Part shown: piece by piece, positions 26,521 through 36,092 of the stretch
Layout of the letters: each line of letters starts with the position of its first letter
Position numbering within the stretch: the first letter of the stretch is position 1
Assembly (NCBI GenBank): GCA_964473105.1
Contig: CAYYNQ010000004.1
Location: 1 to 42,760, forward strand
Reading direction: 5' to 3'
From: CAYYNQ01 sp964473105
Lineage (GTDB): Bacteria; Sumerlaeota; Sumerlaeia; MVZB01
Length of the DNA: 42,760 nt
Notes under the pieces: generated by a model
Told to the model about the DNA's origin: nothing
The model's database searches: none
Seen by the model: only the letters and a program-made list of their open reading frames with translations
Translations under genes and position numbers: made by a program

Positions 26521-28423
26521 TGAGGATGCGGCGGGCCTGAAAACCGGGTGTCCCGCGGGCAGGGCGGTGGGGGTCCCGACCGACGAAATTAGGACCCTGC
26601 CCGCACTTCCGGGCGTCTACCTGATGCTTGATGGTGCGGACAAGGTGATATATATCGGCAAGGCTGTCAATCTTCAGTCCCGTGTCGCCTCTTATTTCAC
26701 CAAAACCGGTAACATCCGCTTCAATGTACGTTTCCTGATGCGACGTGTTGAACGGGTTGAAACCATCATTACCTCCAATGAAAAGGAGGCCTTCCTGCTC
26801 GAGAATACGCTGATCAAGAAACATCAGCCCCGTTACAACATCCGGTTGCGTGACGACAAGACATACGTCAGCGTCCTTATGGACCTGGATCAGGACTGGC
26901 CCCGTGCTCTTGTGGTCAGGAGGAGGGCATTGGGAAGGAAGCATACCCCGGGACGATTCCATTACCTTGGCCCCTACGTCTCGGCCGGTGCCGTCCGTAA
27001 CACGTTGAGGCAACTGCAGCGAATCTTTCCGATTCGTTCATGTCCCGACCATGTTCTTGAGAACCGTTCCCGTCCCTGCCTGCTGCACTCAATCGGCCGA
27101 TGCTGTGCACCCTGCACCAAGCCGGTCGATGAGGGCGATTATCGTAATATGGTTGAGGGCACGGCCCTGTTTCTCAAGGGGCGCACCCGCGAGGTGGTCA
27201 GCCTGCTTGAGGACCAGATGAGCCGGTTCTCGGAGAATTTGGAGTATGAACGGGCTGCCGTGATTCGGGATCGACTCGAGGCAATTCGGCAGACTACCGA
27301 ATACCAGGGTGTCCACAATCATGATGACCGCGACCATGACGTTGTTGTCCTGGAACGAGGGGGGGGCTTTGCAGCCTTTGTTGTTGTTGTCTACCGCAAT
27401 GGACTGCTTGTCAGCAGTCGTCCTTACCTGTTGAAGGATCACGGTAGGTTGGGAGGGGACTTTATGGAGGAATTTCTCTCGAGATACTACGAGCTCGAGA
27501 ACCCACCACCCCGAATTCTGGTTGATCCCGCACCACGGGGCCAGGAATTCATGGAGACGTGGCTGGGTGGTAAGCGTGAGGGTCGTTGCCGGTTACACTG
27601 TCCGCAACGTGGCGAGAAACGGAGGTTATCGGAAACGGCACATGAGAATGCCGTTCGTTTCCTGAATCAACACCTGGGAGGTCGTGAAGCGGTCGGGGAG
27701 ATGTTGAAGGAAATCGGCGCGAAATTCAATGTCACCAATCCGTTGTCCGTGATTGAATGTTACGATATCTCGACGATCCAAGGATTTGCCACGGTCGGCT
27801 CGATGGTGACCTTTCACGAGGGTGAACCGGACAAGTCGCGCTATCGAAGGTTTCGGATAAAGGAACTGAAGGGGCAGGATGACTACGCTTCCCTCAGGGA
27901 AATTCTCAAGAGGCGATTCAGGAAGGTTGCCGACCAACGGGAGGCGGCTCCGGATCTGGTTGTCATCGACGGCGGAAAGGGGCAATTGCTCGTGGCCTTC
28001 GATGTTCTCAAGCAGATGGGGTTACCCTTGATCCCCATCGTCGCCATGGCCAAGGCCCGGACAAAGAAACGGGGTCAGGAGACCGAAGAGGTCGGGGAAC
28101 GATTTTTCCTCCCCGCTAGAAAAAACCCGGTCATCTTCAGGAAGAACTCGTCAGCCCTCTATCTTCTCGTTCGGTTGCGGGATGAAGCCCATCGGTTCGG
28201 GATTACCTATCACCGTGAACTCAGGAAGAAGAAAACCCTAAGAAGCATGCTTGAGGATATTCCCGGAGTGGCAAAAAAACGGGCCGCGAGTCTGCTCAGA
28301 CATTTCGGATCCATCAAATCCCTACGTGAGGCGGCACCTGAGCAAATAGCGGAGGTCAGGGGTGTCAGTTGGGACCTTGCCAGCCGCATTCGTGATCACC
28401 TCGACGAGGAAGATGGCGGGTAG
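26495..28423 (+). CDS. uvrC: Excinuclease ABC subunit C
   Basis: The 642-residue protein is the dual-incision nuclease of bacterial nucleotide excision repair. The N-terminal GIY-YIG domain reads LPALPGVYLMLDGADKVIYI, then GKAVNLQSRVASYF. A Cys-rich stretch CLLHSIGRCCAPC lies between. A UVR domain (about 225-260, SRFSENLEYERAAVIRDRLE) binds UvrB. An RNase H-like C-terminal nuclease follows (ECYDISTIQG, DLVVIDGGKGQL), and tandem helix-hairpin-helix motifs end it (IPGVAKKRAASLLRHFGSI). Length is normal. The ATG lies inside the 3' end of the RDD gene, with AGGT six bases upstream. It converges on alaS. Confidence 0.96.
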   Translation: MRTQTRPPDEDAAGLKTGCPAGRAVGVPTDEIRTLPALPGVYLMLDGADKVIYIGKAVNLQSRVASYFTKTGNIRFNVRFLMRRVERVETIITSNEKEAFLLENTLIKKHQPRYNIRLRDDKTYVSVLMDLDQDWPRALVVRRRALGRKHTPGRFHYLGPYVSAGAVRNTLRQLQRIFPIRSCPDHVLENRSRPCLLHSIGRCCAPCTKPVDEGDYRNMVEGTALFLKGRTREVVSLLEDQMSRFSENLEYERAAVIRDRLEAIRQTTEYQGVHNHDDRDHDVVVLERGGGFAAFVVVVYRNGLLVSSRPYLLKDHGRLGGDFMEEFLSRYYELENPPPRILVDPAPRGQEFMETWLGGKREGRCRLHCPQRGEKRRLSETAHENAVRFLNQHLGGREAVGEMLKEIGAKFNVTNPLSVIECYDISTIQGFATVGSMVTFHEGEPDKSRYRRFRIKELKGQDDYASLREILKRRFRKVADQREAAPDLVVIDGGKGQLLVAFDVLKQMGLPLIPIVAMAKARTKKRGQETEEVGERFFLPARKNPVIFRKNSSALYLLVRLRDEAHRFGITYHRELRKKKTLRSMLEDIPGVAKKRAASLLRHFGSIKSLREAAPEQIAEVRGVSWDLASRIRDHLDEEDGG

Positions 28424-28488
28424 ACATTTCCCTGAAACGGGAAGGTCGGGGATACCTTTCCGCACCCTTCGGTTTATCCACGGCGAGC

Positions 28489-31296
28489 TTATGAACCAAG
28501 GCATTTCCGGATGATATCGGGCAGGGCATTCATCGCCTCGGATAGCTTCTCAGGCTGGCTGCCACCACCCCGTGCAAGGCTGGGCTTGCCTCCGCCCTTG
28601 CCGCCAACTTTTTCGGCGAAGGACTTCAGTACATCCCCGGCCCGTATCCTCGATGGGGCGATATCTTTTGTTGCGCCAACGACAAGGTTGACCCTGTCTT
28701 CATCCACCGAGCAGAATGCGCCCACGGTCCTTGTCCCCGATTTGCTTCTGAGTGCATCCCATGCCTCGGTCAGTGCCTGGTGATTACCAGCATCCAGTTT
28801 TTGGACGACCAGCCGGATTCCGTCAATATCCTGTGCGGAATCCGCTGCCTGGGCCATGAGTGAGCGTGCCTGGTCAGACTGGACCCTTTGCAGTTCTCGC
28901 CGGGTATTCTTGAGTTCCTGCTGCAGGCGTCCGATTCGATCTGCAAGCCCCTTCGGATTGACAGACAAGTGGTTGGAAAGGTCATCCAGGATGGCCCTTT
29001 CATTCCGGATGTGATCGAATGCCGCAGGTCCGGCCTTGCCTTCTATTCGTCGTATTCCCGATGCCACGCTTGTTTCAGCCGTGATGATGAAAAGACCCAG
29101 CCTGCCTGTGTTGTCGACATGGGTTCCCCCGCAAAATTCCGTGGATACCGGCTTGTCCGCATCACCCATGCTGACCACGCGTACATGGGCTCCGTACTTC
29201 TCGCCGAAGGGGGCGATGGCACCGGTATCGCGTGCTTTTTCAAGGCTCATTTCCTCAATCCGGACCGGAAGGCTGTCACGGATAAAACCATTCACCCTGT
29301 CCTCAATGATTTTAAGCATCGGAGGTAATACCGGTTCGGGATTTGTAAAATCGAAGCGCATTCCCTCGGGTCCAACCCACGAGCCCTGCTGTGTCACATG
29401 CTCACCGATGAGTTCTCTCATCACCGCCTGCATCAGGTGGACGGCAGAGTGGTTGGCGATCGTGTCACGTCGACGGTCAGGATCAACCTTGAGTTGGAGC
29501 ATGCGGCCGATATCGATGATTTCGAGGGACTTGCCATAGTGCAGTATATGCCCGCTGCCGGACCTTTGCGTGTCTTCAACGCGAAAGAACGGAACCCCAT
29601 CCGGGTCCATCAGTTTTCCCCGATCCCCGATCTGGCCGCCTGACTCGGAATAAAAAGGGGTTGTATCAGTAATGAGAATGGCCGTGCAGTCTTTCTCCAG
29701 CCTTGGCAACAGTTCACCATTGTGGATCAGTGCAAGAACCTTCCCCCGGCTTGAGGTTGTCTCATAGCCGGTGAAAACCGTATTGGGGTTGATTGTCTTC
29801 AAAAGTTTCGACCACCGGGCCGAATCATCATCACCGCCTTTCCAGGAGGCACGGGCTTTGGCCCTCCCCCCGTCGAGGCATTCCTTGTATTCCCGTAAAT
29901 CGACCCGGATGCCCGACTCACTGGCGGCCTCAACAGTCAGGTCGACAGGGAACCCCCAGGTGTCGTAAAGCCGGTATGCATCTTCACCGGAAAGGATGTC
30001 GCCGCTGGATAACGTTGAAAGCAGTTCGTCAAGTTTCTCACCGCCCATATTCAGCGTCCGGGTGAACCGTTCTTCCTCCTTCCGGATCGTCTTGCGAATC
30101 ATGTCGGGGTGTTTTTTGAGTTCGGGATGGCTGTTGCCCATGATCTCGATGATCGGGTCGACCAGCTGATGCAGAAAAGGGTCGGTCAGGCCTATTTTCT
30201 TGCCGAACCTTGCCGCCCGGCGCAGAATTCTGCGCATAACATATCCGCGGTCCTCGTTGGATGGAACGATCCCCTCAGCAAGAGTGAACGTCAGCGCGCG
30301 TGCATGGTCCGTGCAGGCATTCATGGACAGACGGACCATCGATGGTTCGAGTCCCCTGTCCCGAATCTGTTTTTCCGAGCTTTTGTCGCCGGCCAGCATG
30401 GGATAAGGAAGACCCGCCAAGCCTGATACTGCATGGATCAGCGGCTGGAGCAGGTCCGTCTCATAGGGGGTTTTGATTTTTCCATGACTTTCCTGAAACT
30501 GGACGGATGTGGTGACACGTTCCAACCCGGCACCGGTATCGATCCCCCGGTTCTTCAGGGGGAGCCTTGATCCGTCGGGCTGCTGGTCAAACTGCGGAAA
30601 CACGAGGTTCCAGATCTCGAGGAAAAGGTCGCCCTCCTCGAGGATGGCCTTCCGAACATTTTTTCGTCCGACGGCATCGCCGGAAGCAGCCCAGTCCCGG
30701 TAACGTTTCAGTTCGGAATCGCTACCCATGAAATACAAGAGTTCAGAGCAGGGTCCGCAGGCACCCGTCTCGCCGGCCGGGCCCCAGAAATTCTCCTTTT
30801 CATCCAAACAATGGACCGGGTTGACAATGCCGGTTTCACTCAGCCAGATCTTCTCGGCCTCTTCATCCTTGTCCCATGTTCCATCAGGCCTTGGAACCCC
30901 GAAGATGGTCGGCCAGATTCTCTCCGGATCCAGTCCAAGCCATTGGGATGATGTGCAGAATTCCCATGCCCAGGTGATTGCATCCTGCTTGAAATAATCA
31001 CCAAAAGAGAAATTCCCCAGCATTTCAAAAAACGTGTGATGTCGGAGGGTGACACCGACATTTTCCAGGTCGGAACCTTTCCCTCCAGCCCGAAGACATT
31101 TTTGAGCGGTGGTTGCCCGGGTGTATGGAAGCGCTACCTGTCCGGAATAAAGAGACTTGAACTGAACCATGCCTGCGCTGGTAAAGAGCATGGTTGGGTC
31201 ATCGGGTGGTACAACAGGGCTGCTGGCCACATGCTTGTGGCCATGGCTGACAAAGAATTCGATGAATTTCGAGCGGATCTCGGCAGCGGACAACAT
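28489..31296 (-). CDS. alaS: Alanyl-tRNA synthetase
   Basis: The 935-residue protein charges tRNA-Ala. The class II catalytic core begins HGHKHVASSPVVPPDDPTML, with FTSAGMVQFK next. The editing domain has ESGGQIGDRG, HSAVHLMQ (first zinc/editing His) and CGGTHVDNTG (Cys and His ligands). A coiled region and a C-terminal DHHA1 domain with the glycine-rich GGKGGGKPSLARGGG follow. It is slightly longer than E. coli AlaS (876). The ATG at 31296 fits the family start, but the ribosome-binding site is poor; the nearest GGAG is about 17 nt away. It is divergent from smpB. Confidence 0.96.
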   Translation of the reverse strand: MLSAAEIRSKFIEFFVSHGHKHVASSPVVPPDDPTMLFTSAGMVQFKSLYSGQVALPYTRATTAQKCLRAGGKGSDLENVGVTLRHHTFFEMLGNFSFGDYFKQDAITWAWEFCTSSQWLGLDPERIWPTIFGVPRPDGTWDKDEEAEKIWLSETGIVNPVHCLDEKENFWGPAGETGACGPCSELLYFMGSDSELKRYRDWAASGDAVGRKNVRKAILEEGDLFLEIWNLVFPQFDQQPDGSRLPLKNRGIDTGAGLERVTTSVQFQESHGKIKTPYETDLLQPLIHAVSGLAGLPYPMLAGDKSSEKQIRDRGLEPSMVRLSMNACTDHARALTFTLAEGIVPSNEDRGYVMRRILRRAARFGKKIGLTDPFLHQLVDPIIEIMGNSHPELKKHPDMIRKTIRKEEERFTRTLNMGGEKLDELLSTLSSGDILSGEDAYRLYDTWGFPVDLTVEAASESGIRVDLREYKECLDGGRAKARASWKGGDDDSARWSKLLKTINPNTVFTGYETTSSRGKVLALIHNGELLPRLEKDCTAILITDTTPFYSESGGQIGDRGKLMDPDGVPFFRVEDTQRSGSGHILHYGKSLEIIDIGRMLQLKVDPDRRRDTIANHSAVHLMQAVMRELIGEHVTQQGSWVGPEGMRFDFTNPEPVLPPMLKIIEDRVNGFIRDSLPVRIEEMSLEKARDTGAIAPFGEKYGAHVRVVSMGDADKPVSTEFCGGTHVDNTGRLGLFIITAETSVASGIRRIEGKAGPAAFDHIRNERAILDDLSNHLSVNPKGLADRIGRLQQELKNTRRELQRVQSDQARSLMAQAADSAQDIDGIRLVVQKLDAGNHQALTEAWDALRSKSGTRTVGAFCSVDEDRVNLVVGATKDIAPSRIRAGDVLKSFAEKVGGKGGGKPSLARGGGSQPEKLSEAMNALPDIIRKCLGS

Positions 31297-31397
31297 GGTT
31301 TTAAGTATTCATTTCTCCATTATCGAGAAGGATAGGGTCACGGTCCATTGAGATCCGCAGTATTCTGCGCGATGGGTCGACCTAAGTCAATAGGATG

Positions 31398-31414
31398 ACC
31401 CGGCGTTGCCGGGT
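31398..31414. promoter_or_regulatory. Perfect 7-bp GC-rich hairpin in the alaS/smpB spacer
   Basis: ACCCGGC (31398-31404), the loop GTT and GCCGGGT (31408-31414) form a tight perfect stem. It lies between the divergent alaS and smpB genes, about 100 bp from each start, with no T tract. An operator or a transcript hairpin are both possible. Confidence 0.35.
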
Positions 31415-31501
31415 TGGGAGTTATGCAGTATATTTCCACGGGAGGATTTCCAGCAGGTTTCGGATTCCAGATGTAAAGGGGTCTGGGCAACAGAATCCCG
31501 C

Positions 31502-31530
31502 TTGCGATCGGGCTTCATGCGGAGTAGACT
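31502..31530 (+). promoter_or_regulatory. Candidate promoter of smpB
   Basis: TTGCGA (31502-31507) and TAGACT (31525-31530) are spaced by exactly 17 nt and each matches four of six consensus bases. The start point would be near 31537, 26 nt before the ATG at 31563, which GGAGAG serves. Confidence 0.4.
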
Positions 31531-31562
31531 CACCTCTTTGATTTATGGAGAGTTAGCGTTTT

Positions 31563-32048
31563 ATGGCTAAACATGGTTCAGGTGAGAAGTCAAAGAGTGG
31601 GGAGAGGCTTGTCTGCCAGAACAGGAAGGCGGGGCACCTCTATTTTTTCGAGGATACATTTGAGGCCGGCATTGCCCTGAAGGGGACCGAGGTCAAAAGC
31701 CTGAGGGCCGGTCATGGAAGCCTGCAGGAGGCATATGTCCGGATGAGGGATGAGGAGGCCTGGATTGAGGGATTCCATATCCCTCCTTATGAACAGGGCA
31801 ACATTCAAAATGTCGATCCGGTTCGTATACGAAAACTCCTGCTGCATCGCCGTGAGATCGACAAATTGCAACAGTTATGCAGTCGGAAGGGTTATACGGT
31901 TGTTCCGTTGAAGGTGTATTTCTCCCGCGGGAGGGCGAAGGTGTTGGTGGGTGTTGCGCGTGGGAAGAAGGCACATGACAAAAGGCATGCAATCCGGGAC
32001 CGTGATCAGAAAAGGGATCTCGACCGAGCCATGAAGCAGAAGGGGTGA
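31563..32048 (+). CDS. smpB: SsrA-binding protein
   Basis: The 161-residue protein is the tmRNA partner in ribosome rescue. Family blocks are clear: NRKAGHLYFFEDTFEAGIAL, then KGTEVKSLRAG, followed by GSLQEAYVRM, HIPPYEQGN, RKLLLHRREIDKL and PLKVYFSRGRAKVLVGVARG. The basic tail KKAHDKRHAIRDRDQKRDLD enters the decoding centre in known structures. GGAGAG precedes the ATG. I did not see an ssrA gene in the window. The MobA-like gene starts 3 nt after its stop. Confidence 0.97.
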   Translation: MAKHGSGEKSKSGERLVCQNRKAGHLYFFEDTFEAGIALKGTEVKSLRAGHGSLQEAYVRMRDEEAWIEGFHIPPYEQGNIQNVDPVRIRKLLLHRREIDKLQQLCSRKGYTVVPLKVYFSRGRAKVLVGVARGKKAHDKRHAIRDRDQKRDLDRAMKQKG

Positions 32049-32051
32049 GCT

Positions 32052-32807
32052 TTGAAATCGACGACGTTCGCTTCGGGGGTCACCCCAATCTTCAACCCTC
32101 GGTGGGATCGTCCCGCAGACTTGAGCGCCTGGATCATCAGCGCGGGAGAAGCCCAGCGTGCAGGTGGACGTGACAAGTCCTTTTTGAAGGCTGACGGCCG
32201 TTACATCCTGGAGAATCAGCTCGAGAGACTCTGTCCGTTTTTTGGGTCATCGATCAACATTCTGACCAACCGGTCAGATGATTATGCGGGTTACCCGGTT
32301 CGGATTTCACCAGTCGTCCATTACCACAATCCACATGCGGAACGCTCCAGCCTGCGTGGGCTGGCGTCCGCTCTTTTTGCGACCCAGACTGACTGGAATT
32401 TTGTGCTTGCCTGTGACATGCCGTGGCCGGACATGGACCTGCTTTACGACCAATATCTGTGGCTTGATCAGCAGCGCCAGACACAGCCCGGGCGCACACT
32501 CGGCGTTTGTCTGCAGGGACCCAAGCACGCATACCCCTTCCATGCATTGTACCACAGGGACTTGGCGTCGGTTGCTCATCAGTCTCTGGAGTCTAAGGAT
32601 TTGTCCGCCCCGATATCGGTGCGCAGATGGATCCCGCATGTCCCGGGGATTGTCGCGCTTCAGCCGGGCCAGTTGAATCGCGGGATGGAAGTGTTCATTG
32701 GATGTCACCGGGATATCAATTTCGAACATGAAAATCTGTATCAAGGTGGGGGGAGGGGGCAAGGGACAATCCTGGGGAAAATCCTTAAAAAATGGATCCC
32801 CGGATGA
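32052..32807 (+). CDS. MobA-like nucleotidyltransferase
   Basis: The 251-residue protein has the Rossmann-like MobA/GT-A nucleotidyltransferase fold. The nucleotide-binding loop ISAGEAQRAGGRDKSFL (29-45) corresponds to LAGGxSxRMGxDKxxL, and the Mg-binding VLACDMPWPD follows (118-127). Known MobA proteins attach GMP to molybdopterin. The loop is degenerate here (SAGE for LAGG), so another small-molecule acceptor is possible. The start is TTG with AAGGGG six bases before it. It sits 3 nt after smpB and is probably cotranscribed. No other molybdenum-cofactor gene is in the window. Confidence 0.72.
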   Translation: MKSTTFASGVTPIFNPRWDRPADLSAWIISAGEAQRAGGRDKSFLKADGRYILENQLERLCPFFGSSINILTNRSDDYAGYPVRISPVVHYHNPHAERSSLRGLASALFATQTDWNFVLACDMPWPDMDLLYDQYLWLDQQRQTQPGRTLGVCLQGPKHAYPFHALYHRDLASVAHQSLESKDLSAPISVRRWIPHVPGIVALQPGQLNRGMEVFIGCHRDINFEHENLYQGGGRGQGTILGKILKKWIPG

Positions 32808-32971
32808 TTTTTCCGGATGTCAGTCTCATTCTCTTCCGTGTTGCTTTCTGGTGCCTGGATCCGGGGCGACAAGGCGTCGGAGGTTTGTAAAACTCATTTT
32901 TCACGGGTATCGGTCCACTGGTATTCCTGAGATGTTGGGGATGCCGATAGCCACACGCTACAAATCATGCC

Positions 32972-33703
32972 ATGATCATTGGGAATGAACGGAAAAATAA
33001 ACACGAGACCCACGACATGGGCCCTGAAAAACTAGAGACACTGCGCCGGCTTTCCGAATTCACCTTGAAATACAACCGCAAAGTGAACCTCACAGCGGAT
33101 AAAGATCCCGCGCATTATCTCGACAGGCATATTGATGACGGGGTTGCCGCGGGCCATGCTGTCAAACAGTTGATCCAGGATGAACCGCGGCCGTTTCGGG
33201 TTATGGATGTGGGTAGCGGGAACGGGGTCCCCGGGTTGGTTTGGTCGGTGATCTGGGGGCATGCCCGTATTTGCCTGCTTGAGGCCAAGTATAAAAAATC
33301 CGTATTTTTAGAGGAGGCTGTTGCATATCTGGGATTGACCAATGTTGATGTCCTGTGGGGCCGAGCCGAAGAATATGCCCGGAAACCGGAGTTCCGCGAA
33401 CAATTCGACCTTGTTGTTGCACGCGCGTTGGCTCCCATGCCCGTTCTCCTGGAATGGACCCTTCCTTTCACGCGACTGCAGGGTCACGTGGCCGCGATCA
33501 AATCGCGGGGAAATGAATCGGAAATCCGTGATTCCAAAAGGGCCCTTAAAATTTTAGGCTCCGATGCAGCCTCCTGCCAGGCCCTAGATTATGCCACGCC
33601 TGCAGGATTCGAGAGCCGGGTATACATGGTCATGAAATGCAGGCCAACCCCCGACGAATATCCCCGGGCGCCCGGAGGTCCCTCGAAGAGCCCCCTCATT
33701 TAA
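32972..33703 (+). CDS. rsmG: 16S rRNA (guanine-527 N7) methyltransferase
   Basis: The 243-residue protein is an RsmG/GidB SAM-dependent methyltransferase. KYNRKVNLTA lies near 33-42, the SAM loop VMDVGSGNGVPGL at about 77-89, LLEAKYKKSVFLEE near 105, and a VVARALAPMPVLLEW block. It methylates N7 of G527 in the 530 loop of 16S rRNA. No good ribosome-binding site precedes ATG 32972; a second ATG at 33017 is an alternative and would remove 15 residues. The last 25 residues are Pro-rich and not conserved. It follows the MobA-like gene by 164 bp. Confidence 0.93.
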   Translation: MIIGNERKNKHETHDMGPEKLETLRRLSEFTLKYNRKVNLTADKDPAHYLDRHIDDGVAAGHAVKQLIQDEPRPFRVMDVGSGNGVPGLVWSVIWGHARICLLEAKYKKSVFLEEAVAYLGLTNVDVLWGRAEEYARKPEFREQFDLVVARALAPMPVLLEWTLPFTRLQGHVAAIKSRGNESEIRDSKRALKILGSDAASCQALDYATPAGFESRVYMVMKCRPTPDEYPRAPGGPSKSPLI

Positions 33704-33868
33704 TCGGAAAGCCTGGGTATCATGGATGTAATTTTTCCTGTTTCCTAATATGTCTTGTGGTTTACGGCGCAGATGATCTAATGAAAGGCTTGGTCCTTGG
33801 CATGACGGACCTGCCATCGCGGATATTCCCGACCTGATTGCCCCGGGCCAGAGCACAAGGAGTGAGTG
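33704..33868. other. Short spacer before the IIA gene
   Basis: No gene is seen in these 165 bases. The only clear element is AAGGAG at 33857-33862, which fits the TTG start of the IIA gene. No convincing promoter was found. Confidence 0.4.
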
Positions 33869-34339
33869 TTGGAACAGCCCCTGATCCGATTATCTGAAAT
33901 GATCACGCCGGCCCGAATCATCGATCTTGATGTCCAGCCCAAGGTATCGGTCCTCGAGCGGCTTTGTGATACGCTCAGGTCATGCCACGAGGTCCAGGAT
34001 CCCGATATCTTTTACCGCTCGATCCTGAAACGTGAGGAACTATCGAGTACCGGGGTTGGCATGGGTGTCGGGATCCCGCATGTAAAGATCCCCGAGGTGA
34101 CGGACTACGTGATGGCTGTCGGTCGATCTTTTCAGGGGATCGATTTCCAGTCGCATGACGGCCAACCCGTTTACCTGATTTTCCTGATCGGAGCCTCGGA
34201 TCGCCAGACCCGGGAGTTTGTCAAGATCCTTGCCGGCCTGACCAGACTGTTGAAATCCGAGCGCAACCGCAGGGGACTCCTTGAGGCATCATCACCGGTC
34301 GAATTCATTCGGTTGTTGCGGGAATATGAACAAGTCTGA
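33869..34339 (+). CDS. PTS EIIA (fructose/PtsN-type) domain protein
   Basis: The 156-residue single-domain protein matches the mannitol/fructose/nitrogen EIIA family. The phospho-accepting His sits in GVGMGVGIPHVKIPEV (His71 from this start), and DFQSHDGQPVYLIFLIGASD follows. Such stand-alone IIA proteins are often regulators (PtsN) rather than sugar transport components; PtsN is known to control potassium uptake. The frame also allows GTG 33866, but AAGGAG is better placed for TTG 33869. Its end overlaps the ClC gene by 14 nt, so both are probably co-translated and act together. No EI, HPr or EIIBC gene is in the window. Confidence 0.87.
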   Translation: MEQPLIRLSEMITPARIIDLDVQPKVSVLERLCDTLRSCHEVQDPDIFYRSILKREELSSTGVGMGVGIPHVKIPEVTDYVMAVGRSFQGIDFQSHDGQPVYLIFLIGASDRQTREFVKILAGLTRLLKSERNRRGLLEASSPVEFIRLLREYEQV

Positions 34340-36092
34340 CACAACTCATCCGGACCGTTTCGTGAAATTCCGGATTGCCGGCCTGTCGATCAGAATTAGC
34401 CGTTTCACATTCCTTGCATTTCTCGGGCTGGTCATGGGGATGGTGACCGGTGTCGTGGCCGTTCTTTTCCGCAAGGCGGCGATCTGGGGGGGCGAATTTT
34501 TATTTCCCTATCAAGACCTGGAGAATGTCGTTTTATCCATGGCGTCACTGAAGCGGTTGGCAATGCCGGCGTTGGGGGGGCTGGTCTGCGGCCTGCTGCT
34601 TTACAAGATTGGTAAATTCAGGCGGGGCCAGGGTATCCCGGTGATTCTCGAGGCTTTGGCGTCAGGACGGGGATTTTTTGGCCGCAGGTTTTTCGGTCCG
34701 CCCCTTATGGCCCTGGTCACCCTCGTTTGCGGGGGTTCGGCGGGTCCTGAAGGGCCAATCGCCGAGATTGGATCAGCGACGGGAAGCCAGGTCGGCAGAT
34801 TTTCCAGACTGCCTCCCAAGACTGCCAAGACACTGATCGGATCGGGCGTCGCCGGCGGGATTGCCGCAGTGTTCAATGCGCCGATCGGCGGTGTATTTTT
34901 CGCCATCGAGGTTATCCTGCGTAATTACGAGATTGCGTCACTCACGCCGATCCTGATAGCGGCGGTGGTTGCATCGGTCATATCGAGGATGGCGCTTGGG
35001 AATGAAACGGCGCTCCCGTTCATCGAGGACATGACGATTCCCACGCACGAATTGCCATTTTTCATCTTGTTGGGGCTGATTTGCGGGTTTATTTCGATCT
35101 TTTATATCTATGGAATTGGTTCGTGCCACACGCTTTTTTCCCGAAGCCGGGTTCCTTTGTGGGTCAAGCCGGCCATCGGGGGGCTTTTGGTTGGAATGAT
35201 TGGCATGTTCTTCCCCCATGTCATGGGTGAGGGGTATGAATGGATCGGACGGGTGATCCATGGGGATGGTGGGCCTTGGATGTTCCTGATGGTACTTTTG
35301 GTGTTGAAGGTGCTTGCCACGGGGTTGACCCTGGGATCGGGTCAGCCGGGGGGTGCCTTTGCCCCGGCGGTATTTGTCGGGGTGATGGGCGGGGGTGTGT
35401 TCGGGTCGATACTGCAGCAGATGGGTTTCGTGCAAAGCCATGAGGCCTATGCCATCATGGGTATTGCCGGCCTGATTACCGGAGCGCTGGGTGCCCCGAT
35501 CACCGCGATCATGGTGACCCTGCAGCATGTCGGCCATTCTCCATCAGTGCTGCTTCCGGTTATGACCACGGTTGCCCTCTGTGCATTCATCATGCAGTTG
35601 CGCGGCAATGTGACGATTTACACGCTGGACTTGCTGCGCAGGGGAGTTGACCTTGACCGTGCACGGCATTCTGACCCGCTGAGCCTGATCCAGGTGAAGC
35701 GGGTGCTGCACACGACCGGGTATGATGAACTGGAGGGGTCGGTGCCGGTCTTTGAGGCCTTTGAGCGGTTCAGGGATTCATCAGCGCGCTGGTTTGTCGT
35801 CAGGGGGGAGGAAGGTGAGTATGCAGGAATCATCACGCTGCACGAGATGAGAATGGCGATTTCCGAGAGGGAACTTTCCCGACTGCTTGTGGTTACAGAT
35901 ATCACGGATAGTTTCCAGCCTCGCCTGCACCCGGGAATGAACCTGAAGCAGGCGCTGGTAAGTTTCAACGCGACGGATGCCGAGGTATTGCCTGTGTTCA
36001 CGGATCCTGACGACAAGCGCTCGTTCACGGGGTATATCTCGAGGCAGGACGCACTGAATGCCTACTGGCAGGTGACAGGTGGTGCGGACTGA
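34326..36092 (+). CDS. ClC-family chloride channel/transporter with CBS domains
   Basis: The 588-residue membrane protein has all three ClC filter motifs: GQGIP at 101-105, GPEGP at 140-144 with the gating Glu142, and GGAFAP at 342-347. About a dozen hydrophobic helices span 30-440. A cytoplasmic pair of CBS domains (about 470-585) may bind adenine nucleotides. In FFAIEVIL (191-198) a Val occupies what I align as the internal proton-glutamate position of E. coli ClC, as in vertebrate channels, so coupling to protons is uncertain. The frame is open from 34281, but ATG 34326, inside the 3' end of the IIA gene, fits the family start. Confidence 0.88.
   Translation: MNKSDTTHPDRFVKFRIAGLSIRISRFTFLAFLGLVMGMVTGVVAVLFRKAAIWGGEFLFPYQDLENVVLSMASLKRLAMPALGGLVCGLLLYKIGKFRRGQGIPVILEALASGRGFFGRRFFGPPLMALVTLVCGGSAGPEGPIAEIGSATGSQVGRFSRLPPKTAKTLIGSGVAGGIAAVFNAPIGGVFFAIEVILRNYEIASLTPILIAAVVASVISRMALGNETALPFIEDMTIPTHELPFFILLGLICGFISIFYIYGIGSCHTLFSRSRVPLWVKPAIGGLLVGMIGMFFPHVMGEGYEWIGRVIHGDGGPWMFLMVLLVLKVLATGLTLGSGQPGGAFAPAVFVGVMGGGVFGSILQQMGFVQSHEAYAIMGIAGLITGALGAPITAIMVTLQHVGHSPSVLLPVMTTVALCAFIMQLRGNVTIYTLDLLRRGVDLDRARHSDPLSLIQVKRVLHTTGYDELEGSVPVFEAFERFRDSSARWFVVRGEEGEYAGIITLHEMRMAISERELSRLLVVTDITDSFQPRLHPGMNLKQALVSFNATDAEVLPVFTDPDDKRSFTGYISRQDALNAYWQVTGGAD

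Noticed and set aside
28471..28482. TTTATCCACGG, close to a DnaA box, between uvrC and alaS.
   Set aside because: It is a single copy with no A/T-rich unwinding region or further boxes nearby, so it is no evidence of an origin.
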